DNA of 64,000 bases from Methylobacterium sp. J-070 (GTDB taxonomy: Bacteria > Pseudomonadota > Alphaproteobacteria > Rhizobiales > Beijerinckiaceae), in assembly GCF_022829385.1 (NCBI RefSeq), contig NZ_JAKSXX010000290.1:1-64000 (forward strand), in the 5' to 3' direction. The first letter of the stretch is position 1, and each line of letters starts with the position of its first letter. The notes below the pieces were generated by a model, which was given only the letters and a program-made list of their open reading frames with translations, was not told the origin of the DNA and ran no database searches. Made by a program: the position numbers and the translations under genes. This document shows, one piece after another, positions 27,166-38,670 of this stretch.

Positions 27166-28506
27166 GTGTCAGCCACGGCTCTTCCGGCCCTCGCCCTCCG
27201 GCGCCTGCACGCCCTGCGCGGCGGTCCGCAGCGCGCGGCGATCACGGTCTTCGCGATCCGCGTCGGTTCGGCCGGCTTCGCCTACGGCTCGCAGGTCCTG
27301 GCGGCGCGTCTGATGGGCTGGGACGCCTACGGCGTGTTCGCCTCGGTCTGGGTCTGGACCGCCATGCTGGGCCACACCCTGACGCTCGGGCTTTCGCAGG
27401 GAGCCTGCCGGTTCGTGCCGGGCGATCAGGCGCAGGGCGATCTCGACCTCGCCCGCGGCTACATCCGGGCCGGCGCGCTGATGACCGGCGGGGCGGCGCT
27501 CGCCGTCGCGGGGCTCGGCGCGGCGCTGCTCGCCCTGGAGCCGGACCTGTTCGCCCCGGCCTATCGGGCCCCCATCGCGGTGGCGGTCTGCGTGCTGCCG
27601 CTCTTCGCGCTGCAGGATTATCTCGAAGGGGTCGCGCGCAGCCAGAACTGGGTCGGGCTGGCGATCGCGCCGCCCTACCTCCTCCGTCAGACCCTGATGA
27701 TGGCCTGCATGGTCGGGGCGGTCCTGTTCGGGGCGCCGCCGCGGGCCGAGGTCGCGATGGTCTGCATGCTGGTCGCCGCCGCCGCCGCGACCGCGCTGCA
27801 GGCCGCCCTGCTCGTCGCGCGGCTCGGGCGGGCGCTGCCCCGCGGGCCGAACCGCTACCGGTGGCGCGCCTGGCTCGGCACCAGCCTGCCGATCGCCGCG
27901 ATCGATCTCGCCAATGCCGGCTTCACCTTCGTCGACGTGATCGTCCTCGGCGCCCTGGTGAGCCCGGCCGAGGTCGGGATCTATTTCGCGGCGACGCGGA
28001 TCCAGCAATTCGTCGTGTTCGTGCACTTCGCCGTCAGCGCCGCGACGCTCCAGCGCTACAGCGCGGCCCAGGCGCAGGCCAACCGCTTCCTGCTGGCCGA
28101 GCTGGTCCGTCGCCAGGGCCGGACGACGGCGGCCGCGACCGTCGCGGTCGGGGGCGCGATCCTCGCCGCGAGCCCGCTGCTCCTGGCGATGTTCGGTCCC
28201 GGGCTCGGCGCGAGCGTGCCGATCCTGTGCGTCCTCGTGGCCGGAAGCGTCCTGGCGAGCCTGTTCGGGCCGGGCGAAGACCTGCTGACCATGCTGGGCG
28301 GGGAACGCCTCTGCGCCGGGATCACCGCGGGGTCGCTCGTGGCCGCCGCGGGCCTGTGCGTCGCGCTCGTCCCGGCCTTCGGGCCGCCCGGCGCGGCGCT
28401 GGCGGTCGCCCTCGCGACGGTCGGCCGGGCCGCCCTCCTGGCCCGGGTCGCCGGGCGCGTGCACGGGCTGCCGACGCCCGTCTGGTCCGCGGGAGCGGTG
28501 CGATGA
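27166..28506 (+). CDS. Polysaccharide flippase of the MOP/Wzx-like superfamily
   Basis: A 446-residue protein with about 12 hydrophobic segments. The N-terminal RVGSAGFAYGSQVLAARLMGWDAYGVFASVW is typical of lipid-linked oligosaccharide or teichuronic/O-antigen exporters. GTG at 27166 is the first in-frame start after the upstream gene. Its stop overlaps the next start (ATGA), coupling it to the CelD-like protein. It probably moves a lipid-linked glycan across the inner membrane; the substrate is unknown and no polymerase or glycosyltransferase is in this window. Confidence 0.85.
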   Translation: MSATALPALALRRLHALRGGPQRAAITVFAIRVGSAGFAYGSQVLAARLMGWDAYGVFASVWVWTAMLGHTLTLGLSQGACRFVPGDQAQGDLDLARGYIRAGALMTGGAALAVAGLGAALLALEPDLFAPAYRAPIAVAVCVLPLFALQDYLEGVARSQNWVGLAIAPPYLLRQTLMMACMVGAVLFGAPPRAEVAMVCMLVAAAAATALQAALLVARLGRALPRGPNRYRWRAWLGTSLPIAAIDLANAGFTFVDVIVLGALVSPAEVGIYFAATRIQQFVVFVHFAVSAATLQRYSAAQAQANRFLLAELVRRQGRTTAAATVAVGGAILAASPLLLAMFGPGLGASVPILCVLVAGSVLASLFGPGEDLLTMLGGERLCAGITAGSLVAAAGLCVALVPAFGPPGAALAVALATVGRAALLARVAGRVHGLPTPVWSAGAVR

Positions 28507-29645
28507 GGCCGGCCCCGACGCAGAGCCACACCCAGTCCGGACCGGCCGCCACATGCAACGGCGCGCCGGATCCGGCGGCCTGGGACGCGTTGTCGGCGTC
28601 CGCCGCCGCGCCGCACCCCCATTTCTCGCGGTTTGTGACGGAGGCGCACCGCGCCGCCGGCCTCCTGCCGAAGGCCCTGCGCTTCGTGACCGTCCGCCGG
28701 GGAGACCGGCTCACCGCGCTCCTGCCCTACACGCTGTCCCACGACCTCACCGGCCTCGGCGGCCGGGTCGCGCGGCCGTTCCTGTCCCCGTTCATGACCG
28801 CGTCCGCGCCCCTCGTCGCCGACGGGCCGGATCGCGCCTCCGACAGCCTGGCCCTGGTGGCCGGCCTGGAGACCGCCTCGGGCGGCCGGCCCTGGCGCTG
28901 GCCGCTCCTCACCACCGAGGAGGGCGCGGTCCCGGAGATGCTCGCGCTCATGCGCGCCCGGGGCTGGTCGATCGGCACCGTGGCGGCGTTCGAGCGCCCG
29001 GTCGTGGACCGCCGCGCCGATCACGACGCCTTCCTGGCGGGGCATCCGAACCGGTCGCGGTTCAAGGATCTGCGTCGCCGTGCCCGCCGGCTCGCGGAGG
29101 CCGGCACGGTCGCCCACACATGCGCCACCGGCGGCGCGGACCTGCAGCGCCTCGTCGCGGCCTTCCTCGACCTGGAGCGCGCCGGCTGGAAGGGATCGGC
29201 CGGGACCGCCATGGCCTGCCGGCCCGAGACCGCGTCGCTCGCCCATGGCCTGTTCGCGGACGCCGCCGGCCCGGTGAGTGCCCGGGCGGACGCCCTGACC
29301 CTCGACGGTCGGCCGATCGCGATCAGCCTCGCCCTCGTGGGCGGCGGCACCGCGACCCTGCTGAAGACCGCCTACGACGAGGATCTGCGCAGCCACGCCC
29401 CGGGCCTGCTGCTGGAAGCCGAGATCGTGCGTGCCTGCCACGAGACCGGCTTCGCCGCCCGGCTCGACTCGGCGACGCTGGACGGTTCGGCTCTGGAGAG
29501 CCTCTACCGCGACCGGACGGCGGTCGCCGAGATCATCGCGGTCCCCCCCGGCCGGCACGCGCTCAGCCTGGAGCGGCGTCTCGGGCTCGCCCGGTTGGAG
29601 CGGCAGGCGCGCACCGCCGCGAAGCAGGTGCTGCGGCGACGCTGA
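28503..29645 (+). CDS. CelD/BcsL-type GNAT acetyltransferase
   Basis: A 380-residue soluble protein with the CelD/BcsL architecture. Residues 38-110 show the PHPHFSRFVTEAHRAAGLLP opening. The central FLDLERAGWKGSAGTA is the family's hallmark FL.LE..GWKG motif, followed by LTLDGRPIAISLALVGGGT and LLKTAYDEDLRSHAPG. Such proteins acylate or otherwise modify polysaccharide or sugar precursors. It overlaps the flippase gene by four bases, so it probably modifies the exported glycan. Confidence 0.82.
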   Translation: MRPAPTQSHTQSGPAATCNGAPDPAAWDALSASAAAPHPHFSRFVTEAHRAAGLLPKALRFVTVRRGDRLTALLPYTLSHDLTGLGGRVARPFLSPFMTASAPLVADGPDRASDSLALVAGLETASGGRPWRWPLLTTEEGAVPEMLALMRARGWSIGTVAAFERPVVDRRADHDAFLAGHPNRSRFKDLRRRARRLAEAGTVAHTCATGGADLQRLVAAFLDLERAGWKGSAGTAMACRPETASLAHGLFADAAGPVSARADALTLDGRPIAISLALVGGGTATLLKTAYDEDLRSHAPGLLLEAEIVRACHETGFAARLDSATLDGSALESLYRDRTAVAEIIAVPPGRHALSLERRLGLARLERQARTAAKQVLRRR

Positions 29646-29664
29646 GGCGGCGCCGCGCTGCGGC

Positions 29665-29949
29665 CTAGCGCGCGCGGTAGGGGCCGTCGCCCTCGACCCG
29701 ATCGTAGACCCCGTGGCCGGTCCGGGCGCGGTACGCACGGCCGGCGATCTCGCCCGGCGTCGGCGGGGTGCCGGGCTGGGCGAAGCTGGTCTCCGGGCGG
29801 TAGGCCGGCCCCCAGCCGATCTCGTCGTCGCCGGCCGGATCCTTGCCGGGAAAGCCGGTGACGTAGCCGGTGCTCTGCGCGAGGGCCGGGGCGGCGGCGA
29901 GTCCGAGGAGAGCCGCGACGGCGAAGCGAACGGTTGTCCTGGCGTGCAT
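29665..29949 (-). CDS. Small exported hypothetical protein
   Basis: A 94-residue protein with a signal peptide (MHARTTVRFAVAALLGLAAA, cleavage after PALAQ). The mature 70 residues are polar and Gly/Pro/Tyr-rich (STGYVTGFPGKDPAGDDE, GHGVYDRVEGDGPYRAR). The family was not recognised. It ends about 20 bases from the convergent GNAT gene. Confidence 0.7.
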   Translation of the reverse strand: MHARTTVRFAVAALLGLAAAPALAQSTGYVTGFPGKDPAGDDEIGWGPAYRPETSFAQPGTPPTPGEIAGRAYRARTGHGVYDRVEGDGPYRAR

Positions 29950-30107
29950 CGGTCGTAATCTCCTCGTCCGGGCCGCGGAACGGATCGTTTGAGAAGCAAA
30001 CCCGGATCAAGGCCGTTGGTTGTCGGGGCGTGCATCCATGCCGCGGAAATGTCGGCCGTCGGGCCGGGCCGCGGTCATCGGAACACCATCGCGGAGGCGC
30101 GGGCGCC

Positions 30108-30362
30108 ATGGAGGATTGGAAAGCCGGGCTCCGGGCCGAAGTGCGGGCCATCGAGATCGCCACCGGCGATGCGGCCGCCGCGCAGCTGCCGGAGCTGCTG
30201 CGGCGGCTGCGCCGGCATCAGGCGGGGCTCGGGGGAAACCCGATCCTCGCGCTCTACCGGCGCTGGCGCATACGGATCCTGGCCCGGGCCGTCGCCGACG
30301 CGCGCTGGCACGCGGAGCAGGGGCGGGCCGCCCGCCTCGACGGGCTCGACCCCCGGCGCTGA
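30108..30362 (+). CDS. Small hypothetical basic protein
   Basis: An 84-residue, Arg/Ala-rich, helical protein (MEDWKAGLRAEVRAIEIATG). It has no signal peptide and no recognised domain. The ATG at 30108 follows a GC-rich leader without a clear ribosome site. Coding status is supported only by its composition and position between opposed genes. Confidence 0.5.
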   Translation: MEDWKAGLRAEVRAIEIATGDAAAAQLPELLRRLRRHQAGLGGNPILALYRRWRIRILARAVADARWHAEQGRAARLDGLDPRR

Positions 30363-30432
30363 ACGCCCTCCGGCGGCGCGGATACCGGTCCGGCGACAGA
30401 AAGCGACGAGGCGGGGAGGAGGGAGAGCCCCG

Positions 30433-32778
<2,346 letters not shown>

Positions 32779-32954
32779 GGCCGAACCTCACCCGTGGGAT
32801 CTGCGATCCGGTAGGGCGCCGCGGCCCCCGAATCTGATTGAATACAACCACCTCGGAGGCCAGCTTGTCCACGGCTTTTTTACCGTGGGGGATTGACGAA
32901 AGCCCGGTGTGACAACTCCGTTAGAGAATCAGTTTCTACCGTAAGTTCAAGTGC

Positions 32955-35576
32955 TTAGCCGTCTCCGAGGCTCCGGGCCAGGATGTCGGCCGAGTCCCGG
33001 GAAAGCCCCGGGATCGCGTTGATCCGATTAAGGATTTCGACAGCTTTTGCGGCACGCGACTTTTCCAGCCGGCGCCACGATCCGAAGGCCGTCAGCAGCC
33101 GCGCGGCAACCTGTGGGTTGGACGAATCGAGCAACGCCACCGCGTCGGCCACCCGCGAAAATCCCGCGCCGTCGCGTCGGGCGAACTGGGTCGGGTTGCC
33201 GAAGGCGAAGCTTCCGATCAGCGCGCGCACCCGATTCGGGTTGGTCATGGTGAAGGCCGGGTGTCCCTGCAGCGTGGTGATTCGCTCCAGCGTGCCGGGC
33301 TCGGGGATCTGGGCCTGGATGGCGAACCACTTGTCGAGGACCAGGGGCTCGTCGGCGTAGCGCGCGGCGAAGCCCGCCAGCGCGGCCTCCCGCCTCTCCC
33401 CGGGGATCAGCGCCAGCGTGGCGAGGGCGGCGAGGCGGTCGGTCATGTTGGTGGCATTGTCGAGGCGCTCGCCGGCGCGCGCGGCGCCCAGTTCGGGATC
33501 CCCCGCGGCGATCAGGTCCAGCGCCGCGTTGCGCAGCGACCGGCGGCCGGCGGAGGCCGCGTCGGGGCTGTAGGTTGCGCCGGCGGCGGGCGCGAGGGCC
33601 GCGTCGAGCCGTTCGAGGCACGGTCGGAGCGCCCGCCCGAGATGCGCCCGCAGCGCGGACCGGGCCTGGTGGATCGCGTCGGGATCGACGTCCCTGGGCA
33701 GAGCGTCGGCGGCCTCGCCCTCGCTCGGCAGGGCCAGGACCAGGGCTGCAAAGGCCGGATCCCCCAGGGCCTCGGCGTCGAGGAACCGGCCGAGCGCCTG
33801 CGCGAAGGCCTCGGCCCGGTCGGGATCGGGATCGAGGATCAGGCGCAGGGCCACATCCTGCGCCGCCTGCCAGCGGTTGAACGGGTCGCTGTCGTGCGCC
33901 AGGAGCCGCATGCGCTGCGCGTCGGTGAGCGCGAGGTCGAGCCGCACCGGGGCCGAGAAATCGCGCAGCAGCGACGGCACCGGTTCCTCGGCAACGGACT
34001 CGAACACGATCTCGGCCTCGGCGCGGTCGAGAACGTAGACCCCGTCCCGCACGTCCGGGCAGGTGGCGCCGGCGAGAGGCCCCGCGGCGCCCACGAGGCC
34101 GAGCGCCACCGGGATCACCAGCGGCGGCGCGTCCTGCCCGGCCTCGCCCGGCAGCGTCTGGACGAGATGCAGCCGGCAGCGGGCGGCAGCCCGGTCGTAC
34201 GCCAGGGTGGCGGTCAGCCGCGGCGTGCCGGGCCGCTCGTACCAGCGGGCGAAGGCCGTGAGGTCGCGCCCGGTGACCGTCGCGAAGGCGGCCAGGAAAT
34301 CCTCGACCGTGGCGGCCCGGCCGTCATTGTCGGCGAAGTAGCGGTCCATGCCGGCGCGGAAGGCCTCGGGACCGATCAGCGTGCGCAGCATCCGGACGAT
34401 CTCGGCGCCCTTGTCGTAGACGGTGGCCGTGTAGAAGTTGTTGATCTCCGCGTAGGCCCGGGGCCGCACCGGGTGCCGCAGCGGCCCGGCATCCTCGGGG
34501 AATTGCCGCGCCCGCAGCGAGCGGACCTCGGCGATCCGGTGCACCGGCCGGGAGCGCATGTCGGCGGAGAATTCCTGGTCGCGGAAGACCGTCAGGCCCT
34601 CCTTCAGGCAGAGCTGGAACCAGTCGCGGCAGGTGACGCGGTTGCCCGACCAGTTGTGGAAATACTCGTGCGCGATGATCGCCTCGATGGCGGCGTAATC
34701 CCCGTCGGTCGCGGTCTCGGGGCTCGCCAGCACGTATTTGTCGTTGAAGATGTTGAGGCCCTTGTTCTCCATGGCGCCCATGTTGAAGTCGGACACCGCG
34801 ACGACGTTGAAGACGTCGAGGTCGTAGGGCCGCCCGAACGCCGTCTCGTCCCAGGCCATGGAGCGGATCACGGCGTCGAGGGCGTAGTCGGCGCGGGATT
34901 CCTTGCCGGGCTCGACATAGACCGCGCAGGTCACGCCGCGGCCCTCCATCGTGGTGAACCGGGTCTCGACCTTCCCCAGACGGCCGCCCACCAGGGCGAA
35001 CAGGTAGGCGGGCTTCGGGTGCGGATCGTGCCAGATCGCGAAGTGGCGGCCGGCGCCCGCGGGGCCGGAATCCACGAGGTTGCCGTTGCCGAGCAGCACC
35101 GGGGATTCGTCCCGGTCCGCTTCGAGGCGGGTGGTGTAGACCGCCATGACGTCCGGGCGATCGAGGAAGTAGGTGATCCGCCGAAATCCGTCGGCCTCGC
35201 ACTGGGTGCAGTAGACCCCGCTCGACCGGTAGAGGCCCATCAGCTTGGTGTTGGCGGTCGGGTCGGCCTCGGTGACGATGCGCAGGACGAAGGGCCGTCG
35301 CGGCGGGTCGATCAGGCTCAGCCCGGACGGCGACGCCGCGTAGGCGCCGGCCGCCAGCGGCGCGCCGTCGAGGGCGACCGAGACCAGCCGCAGCTCGTCG
35401 CCGTCGAGGTTCAGCGGCGCCCCCGCTTCGCCGGCCGGGTTGGGGCGCAGGGCGAGCGTCGCGTCGATGCGCGTCGCGTGCGGGTCGAGGCGGATGTCGA
35501 GATCGACGCGGTCGATCAGGTAGTCGCTCGGCCGGTATTCCTCGAGTCGGATCAGCGGCGGCGTCTCTGTGCGCAT
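32955..35576 (-). CDS. pepN: Aminopeptidase N (M1 metallopeptidase)
   Basis: An 873-residue cytoplasmic zinc aminopeptidase. GAMEN (267-271) is the N-terminal substrate-binding motif. The zinc site is HEYFHNWSGNR (303-313) with Glu326 in CLKEGLTVFRDQEFSAD. The length matches the E. coli-type enzyme (about 870). ATG at 35576 gives MRTETPPLIRLEEY, the normal start; the extension to 35636 is unlikely. Confidence 0.97.
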   Translation of the reverse strand: MRTETPPLIRLEEYRPSDYLIDRVDLDIRLDPHATRIDATLALRPNPAGEAGAPLNLDGDELRLVSVALDGAPLAAGAYAASPSGLSLIDPPRRPFVLRIVTEADPTANTKLMGLYRSSGVYCTQCEADGFRRITYFLDRPDVMAVYTTRLEADRDESPVLLGNGNLVDSGPAGAGRHFAIWHDPHPKPAYLFALVGGRLGKVETRFTTMEGRGVTCAVYVEPGKESRADYALDAVIRSMAWDETAFGRPYDLDVFNVVAVSDFNMGAMENKGLNIFNDKYVLASPETATDGDYAAIEAIIAHEYFHNWSGNRVTCRDWFQLCLKEGLTVFRDQEFSADMRSRPVHRIAEVRSLRARQFPEDAGPLRHPVRPRAYAEINNFYTATVYDKGAEIVRMLRTLIGPEAFRAGMDRYFADNDGRAATVEDFLAAFATVTGRDLTAFARWYERPGTPRLTATLAYDRAAARCRLHLVQTLPGEAGQDAPPLVIPVALGLVGAAGPLAGATCPDVRDGVYVLDRAEAEIVFESVAEEPVPSLLRDFSAPVRLDLALTDAQRMRLLAHDSDPFNRWQAAQDVALRLILDPDPDRAEAFAQALGRFLDAEALGDPAFAALVLALPSEGEAADALPRDVDPDAIHQARSALRAHLGRALRPCLERLDAALAPAAGATYSPDAASAGRRSLRNAALDLIAAGDPELGAARAGERLDNATNMTDRLAALATLALIPGERREAALAGFAARYADEPLVLDKWFAIQAQIPEPGTLERITTLQGHPAFTMTNPNRVRALIGSFAFGNPTQFARRDGAGFSRVADAVALLDSSNPQVAARLLTAFGSWRRLEKSRAAKAVEILNRINAIPGLSRDSADILARSLGDG

Positions 35577-35651
35577 GCGGCTCTCTCTCCGGGTGCGGAT
35601 CGGGCCTGTTCTGGTCCCTCGTGGCGCCCGGCGCAACGCGGTTGACGGCGC

Positions 35652-36857
35652 TCACCCGGTGCGGAGGCCGCGCTTCTGCCGCCACAGGCCGCCGATCAGT
35701 CCGAGATTGAGCGCGGCGAGCGCTGCCAGCATGGCCCAGAGGGCATCCGCCCCGAAACGCGTGAGCAGGAACGCACCGAGCGGGGGCGCCAGGGCCTGGG
35801 CGACGAGCCCGGGTCGGGCCAGCCGGCCGATCAGCCCGGCGTAGTGCTCCGGACCGAACAGGGCCAGGGGCACGGTCCCCCGGGCGATCGAGTAGATCCC
35901 GTTGCCGGCGCCATACAGGACCAGGGCGAGGGCGATGCCCGGCAGATGGGCGGCGAGCAGCAGCAGGCCGAGCCCCACCAGGACGAAGGCGGCCGTCAGC
36001 GTCCAGAGCGGGTGATACCGTCCCCTGCCGGCCATTTCGACCAGGCGCGCGCCGACCTGGGACGGCCCGATCAGGCCGCCATACGCGACCGCTGCCGCGA
36101 CGGCGACGCCGCGGTCCTGCAGCAGCGTGATCAGGTGGACCGAGACCAGCGCCATCGTGGCGCCCCCGAGCACCAGAACGCCCATCATCAACAGGACGGC
36201 TCGGTGCTGCCACGGTGCCGGAGCCGCCGCGGCGTGAGCCGGCCCGCCCGCCGCAGGCTCCGCGGGCGGCACCGACGGGATGAAGCGGAGGACGAGGGGA
36301 AGCGTCGCCGCGAGGTGCAGGACGGCGTAGGCGAGGCATGTTCCCCGCCATCCGACCTGCGCCACCAGGAAGGCCGACAGCGGCCAGCACACGGTGCTGG
36401 CGAAGCCGCCCAGAAGCGTCAGGTGGGTGATCGCGGCGCGGGCATCGGCCCCGTAGAGCCGCCCCAGCGTCGCATAGGCGGGATCGTACAGGCCGCAGCT
36501 CATGCCGAGGCCCAGCAGGAGCCAGCCGGCGAAGTAGACCGGCAAGGCCGTCGCGAGCGCAAGCACCCCCAGGCCCGCGGCCAGCAGCAGGGCCGCGAGC
36601 GCCAGGACCGGCCGGCCGCCGCGCGTCGGGATCGCGGCCCCGACCCGCGGCGACGCCGCGGCCGCGGTCAGCAGCCCGACAGACAGGCCGGCGACGATCC
36701 AGGCGAGCGGCCAGCCGGTGTCGCGGGCGATCGGCTCGGCCAGCACCGCCGGGAGATAATAGGTCGAGCCCCAGGTGAGGATCTGCACCACCCCGAGGGC
36801 CGAGATCACCGGCCAGCGGCGCGTCCGGTCGGTCACCGGATCACCGCCCCTGCACAT
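35652..36857 (-). CDS. MFS transporter linked to the arsenic genes (ArsK-like candidate)
   Basis: About 400 residues with about 12 hydrophobic segments of MFS layout, beginning PVISALGVVQILTWGSTYYLPAVLA. ATG at 36857 or GTG at 36836 are both plausible starts. It follows arsR-arsC on the same strand after a gap of roughly 150 bases. MFS pumps are known to serve as arsenite/antimonite exporters in some alphaproteobacterial ars loci, and no ArsB or Acr3 is present here. Export of a metalloid is thus an inference from context; an unrelated substrate is possible. Confidence 0.8.
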   Translation of the reverse strand: MCRGGDPVTDRTRRWPVISALGVVQILTWGSTYYLPAVLAEPIARDTGWPLAWIVAGLSVGLLTAAAASPRVGAAIPTRGGRPVLALAALLLAAGLGVLALATALPVYFAGWLLLGLGMSCGLYDPAYATLGRLYGADARAAITHLTLLGGFASTVCWPLSAFLVAQVGWRGTCLAYAVLHLAATLPLVLRFIPSVPPAEPAAGGPAHAAAAPAPWQHRAVLLMMGVLVLGGATMALVSVHLITLLQDRGVAVAAAVAYGGLIGPSQVGARLVEMAGRGRYHPLWTLTAAFVLVGLGLLLLAAHLPGIALALVLYGAGNGIYSIARGTVPLALFGPEHYAGLIGRLARPGLVAQALAPPLGAFLLTRFGADALWAMLAALAALNLGLIGGLWRQKRGLRTG

Positions 36858-37011
36858 GGTCAGTCCCGCGGCGAGCCGCACCCGGGATCCGTCCCGTGGC
36901 CGGCGCGCCCCCGCCGGATCCCGGCCCCCTCGGTTGCCGGATGACGACGATTGGGGGGACGGCGAGGGAGGCGAGCGCTGGCATGGAAGCGCGGACGGTC
37001 TCGGACCCGGT

Positions 37012-37452
37012 TCAGGCCGTGCCGACGCGCCGGCCGTGCGCGTCGACGACTTGCGCTCCGTCCTCCTTGACGAACGCGCCCTGCTGGGCGGGAAGAAGGT
37101 CGAGGACGGCTTCCGACGGGCGGCACAGGCGTACGCCCATCGGGCTCACCACCAACGGCCGGTTCAGCAGGATCGGATGGGCCGCGACCGCGTCGAGCAG
37201 CGCGTCGTCGGTCAGCGCCGGATCGCTCAGGCCCAGCGCGTCGTAGGGCGTGCCGGCCTGGCGCAGCGCAGCGCGCACCGTCAGTCCGGCCCGCTCGAGA
37301 AGCTGCCTGAGCAGCGCCCGCGCCGGCGGGGTCTTCAGGTACTCGACGACATGCGGCTCGATGCCGGCATTGCGGATCATCGCCAGGGTGTTGCGCGACG
37401 TGCCGCAATCCGGGTTGTGGTAGATCACCACGTCGAAGGCGCGATCAGGCAT
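37012..37452 (-). CDS. arsC: Arsenate reductase (glutaredoxin type)
   Basis: A 146-residue ArsC/Spx-like protein reducing arsenate to arsenite. The active Cys16 is in HNPDCGTSRNTL, matching the glutaredoxin-coupled family. VVEYLKTPP and ILLNRPLVV are substrate/fold signatures. It overlaps the arsR stop by eight bases, so the two are co-translated. Confidence 0.95.
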   Translation of the reverse strand: MPDRAFDVVIYHNPDCGTSRNTLAMIRNAGIEPHVVEYLKTPPARALLRQLLERAGLTVRAALRQAGTPYDALGLSDPALTDDALLDAVAAHPILLNRPLVVSPMGVRLCRPSEAVLDLLPAQQGAFVKEDGAQVVDAHGRRVGTA

Positions 37453-37810
37453 GGTCCACCGTGTTGGCCGGGATGCGGGGGTTCGACAGGGCGGCCAGCG
37501 CCGGAGCGCAGACCTCGGGGCGGCCCTGACAGCAATCCCGCATCAGGAAGGCGATCAACCCGGACAGGACCGGGTAGGCGACGCTGTAGAGGATCGATCG
37601 TCCCTCGCGGCGGGACTGGATCAGGCCGGCCTGCTGCAGCTCCTTCAGGTGAAAGGAGATGGTCGAGGCGGAGACCCCGATCGCGCCGGCGAGGGCGCCG
37701 GAGGCCATGCCGTCGGGGCCCGCCGTCACCAGCGCCCGGAGCGCCCGCAGGCGGTGCTCCTGACCCAGCGCCACGAAGGCCGCGAGGGCTTGCGGTTCAT
37801 CCATTTTCAT
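37445..37810 (-). CDS. arsR: ArsR-family metalloid-sensing repressor
   Basis: A 121-residue winged-helix repressor (ATG at 37810; ATG at 37804 is also possible). The helix-turn-helix is GALAGAIGVSASTISFHLKELQQAGLI (39-64), with a wing RSILYSV. Metalloid ligands are probably Cys93, Cys94 and Cys101 (RDCCQGRPEVC), a C-terminal arrangement known in one ArsR subgroup. It likely represses both arsR-arsC and divergent arsH through the palindrome at 37827-37842. Confidence 0.93.
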   Translation of the reverse strand: MKMDEPQALAAFVALGQEHRLRALRALVTAGPDGMASGALAGAIGVSASTISFHLKELQQAGLIQSRREGRSILYSVAYPVLSGLIAFLMRDCCQGRPEVCAPALAALSNPRIPANTVDHA

Positions 37811-37826
37811 TTCAACATTCAAACCA

Positions 37827-37842
37827 TCGTACAAACATACGA
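37827..37842. promoter_or_regulatory. Candidate ArsR operator between arsR and arsH
   Basis: A perfect palindrome TCGTA-N6-TACGA lies in the 44-base gap between the arsR ATG and the arsH GTG, where both divergent promoters must be. Size and location fit an ArsR dimer site. Its AT content is higher than the surrounding DNA. Confidence 0.55.
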
Positions 37843-37854
37843 GAAAGAGTTCCC

Positions 37855-38613
37855 GTGGACAAGCCCGAGCCGGCCTCGACCCGCCCCCTGTTCGACGATG
37901 GCCTACCCCAGCTCAGCGCGCCGCATTTCGTGGTGCCGAGTGCGGCGCAGCTCCAGGTCGCGCAGCCGTTCACGCATGCGCCGCGCTTCCTGATCCTCTA
38001 CGGGTCCCTGCGGGAGCGCTCGTTCAGCCGGTTCCTCGCCCGGGAGGCGGGCCGCCTGCTCGAAGCCATGGGCGGCGAGGTCCGGATCTACGACGCGCAC
38101 GGCTTGCCGCTGCCCGACGACACCACCGCCGACCACCCGAAGGTGCAGGAATTGCGCGCGCTCTCGCTCTGGTCCGAGGGTCAGGTCTGGGTCTCGCCGG
38201 AGCGGCACGGCAACCTCACCGGCGTGATGAAGAGCCAGATCGACTGGCTGCCGCTCAGCGAGGGCAGCGTCCGCCCCACACAGGGGCGCACCCTGGCGGT
38301 GATGCAGGTCTCCGGCGGTTCGCAGAGCTTCAACGCGGTCAATGCCCTGCGCCTGCTCGGCCGCTGGATGCGGATGATCACCATCCCCAACCAGTCCTCG
38401 GTGCCCATGGCCTACCGGGAGTTCGACGAGGCCGGCCGCATGAAGCCGGGTCCGCTCTACGAGCGGGTGGTCGACGTGTGCGAGGAACTGATGAAGTTCA
38501 CGCTGCTGACCCGCGAGCGGGCCGCCTATCTGGTCGACCGGTACAGCGAGCGCAGGGAGCGCATGCCGGAGCGCCTGCGGGCCGTCGACGCCGATATCGC
38601 CGCGTCGCGCTGA
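37855..38613 (+). CDS. arsH: ArsH, NADPH-dependent FMN oxidoreductase
   Basis: A 252-residue flavoprotein of the ArsH family, which oxidises trivalent organoarsenicals. GTG at 37855 is the first start after the operator. LYGSLRERSFSRFLAREAGR is the FMN phosphate loop, and SPERHGNLTGVMKSQIDW and LAVMQVSGGSQSFNAVN are family signatures. It diverges from arsR. Confidence 0.94.
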   Translation: MDKPEPASTRPLFDDGLPQLSAPHFVVPSAAQLQVAQPFTHAPRFLILYGSLRERSFSRFLAREAGRLLEAMGGEVRIYDAHGLPLPDDTTADHPKVQELRALSLWSEGQVWVSPERHGNLTGVMKSQIDWLPLSEGSVRPTQGRTLAVMQVSGGSQSFNAVNALRLLGRWMRMITIPNQSSVPMAYREFDEAGRMKPGPLYERVVDVCEELMKFTLLTRERAAYLVDRYSERRERMPERLRAVDADIAASR

Positions 38614-38670
38614 CGGGATCGGGGCCGGCGAGACGCCCGTCGCCGCGGGACCGGCCCGGGATCGTCCGGG

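Noticed and set aside
33261..35645. A 794-residue plus-strand frame antisense to pepN
   Set aside because: Arg/Gly/Gln-rich with no domain; pepN has zinc and GAMEN motifs.
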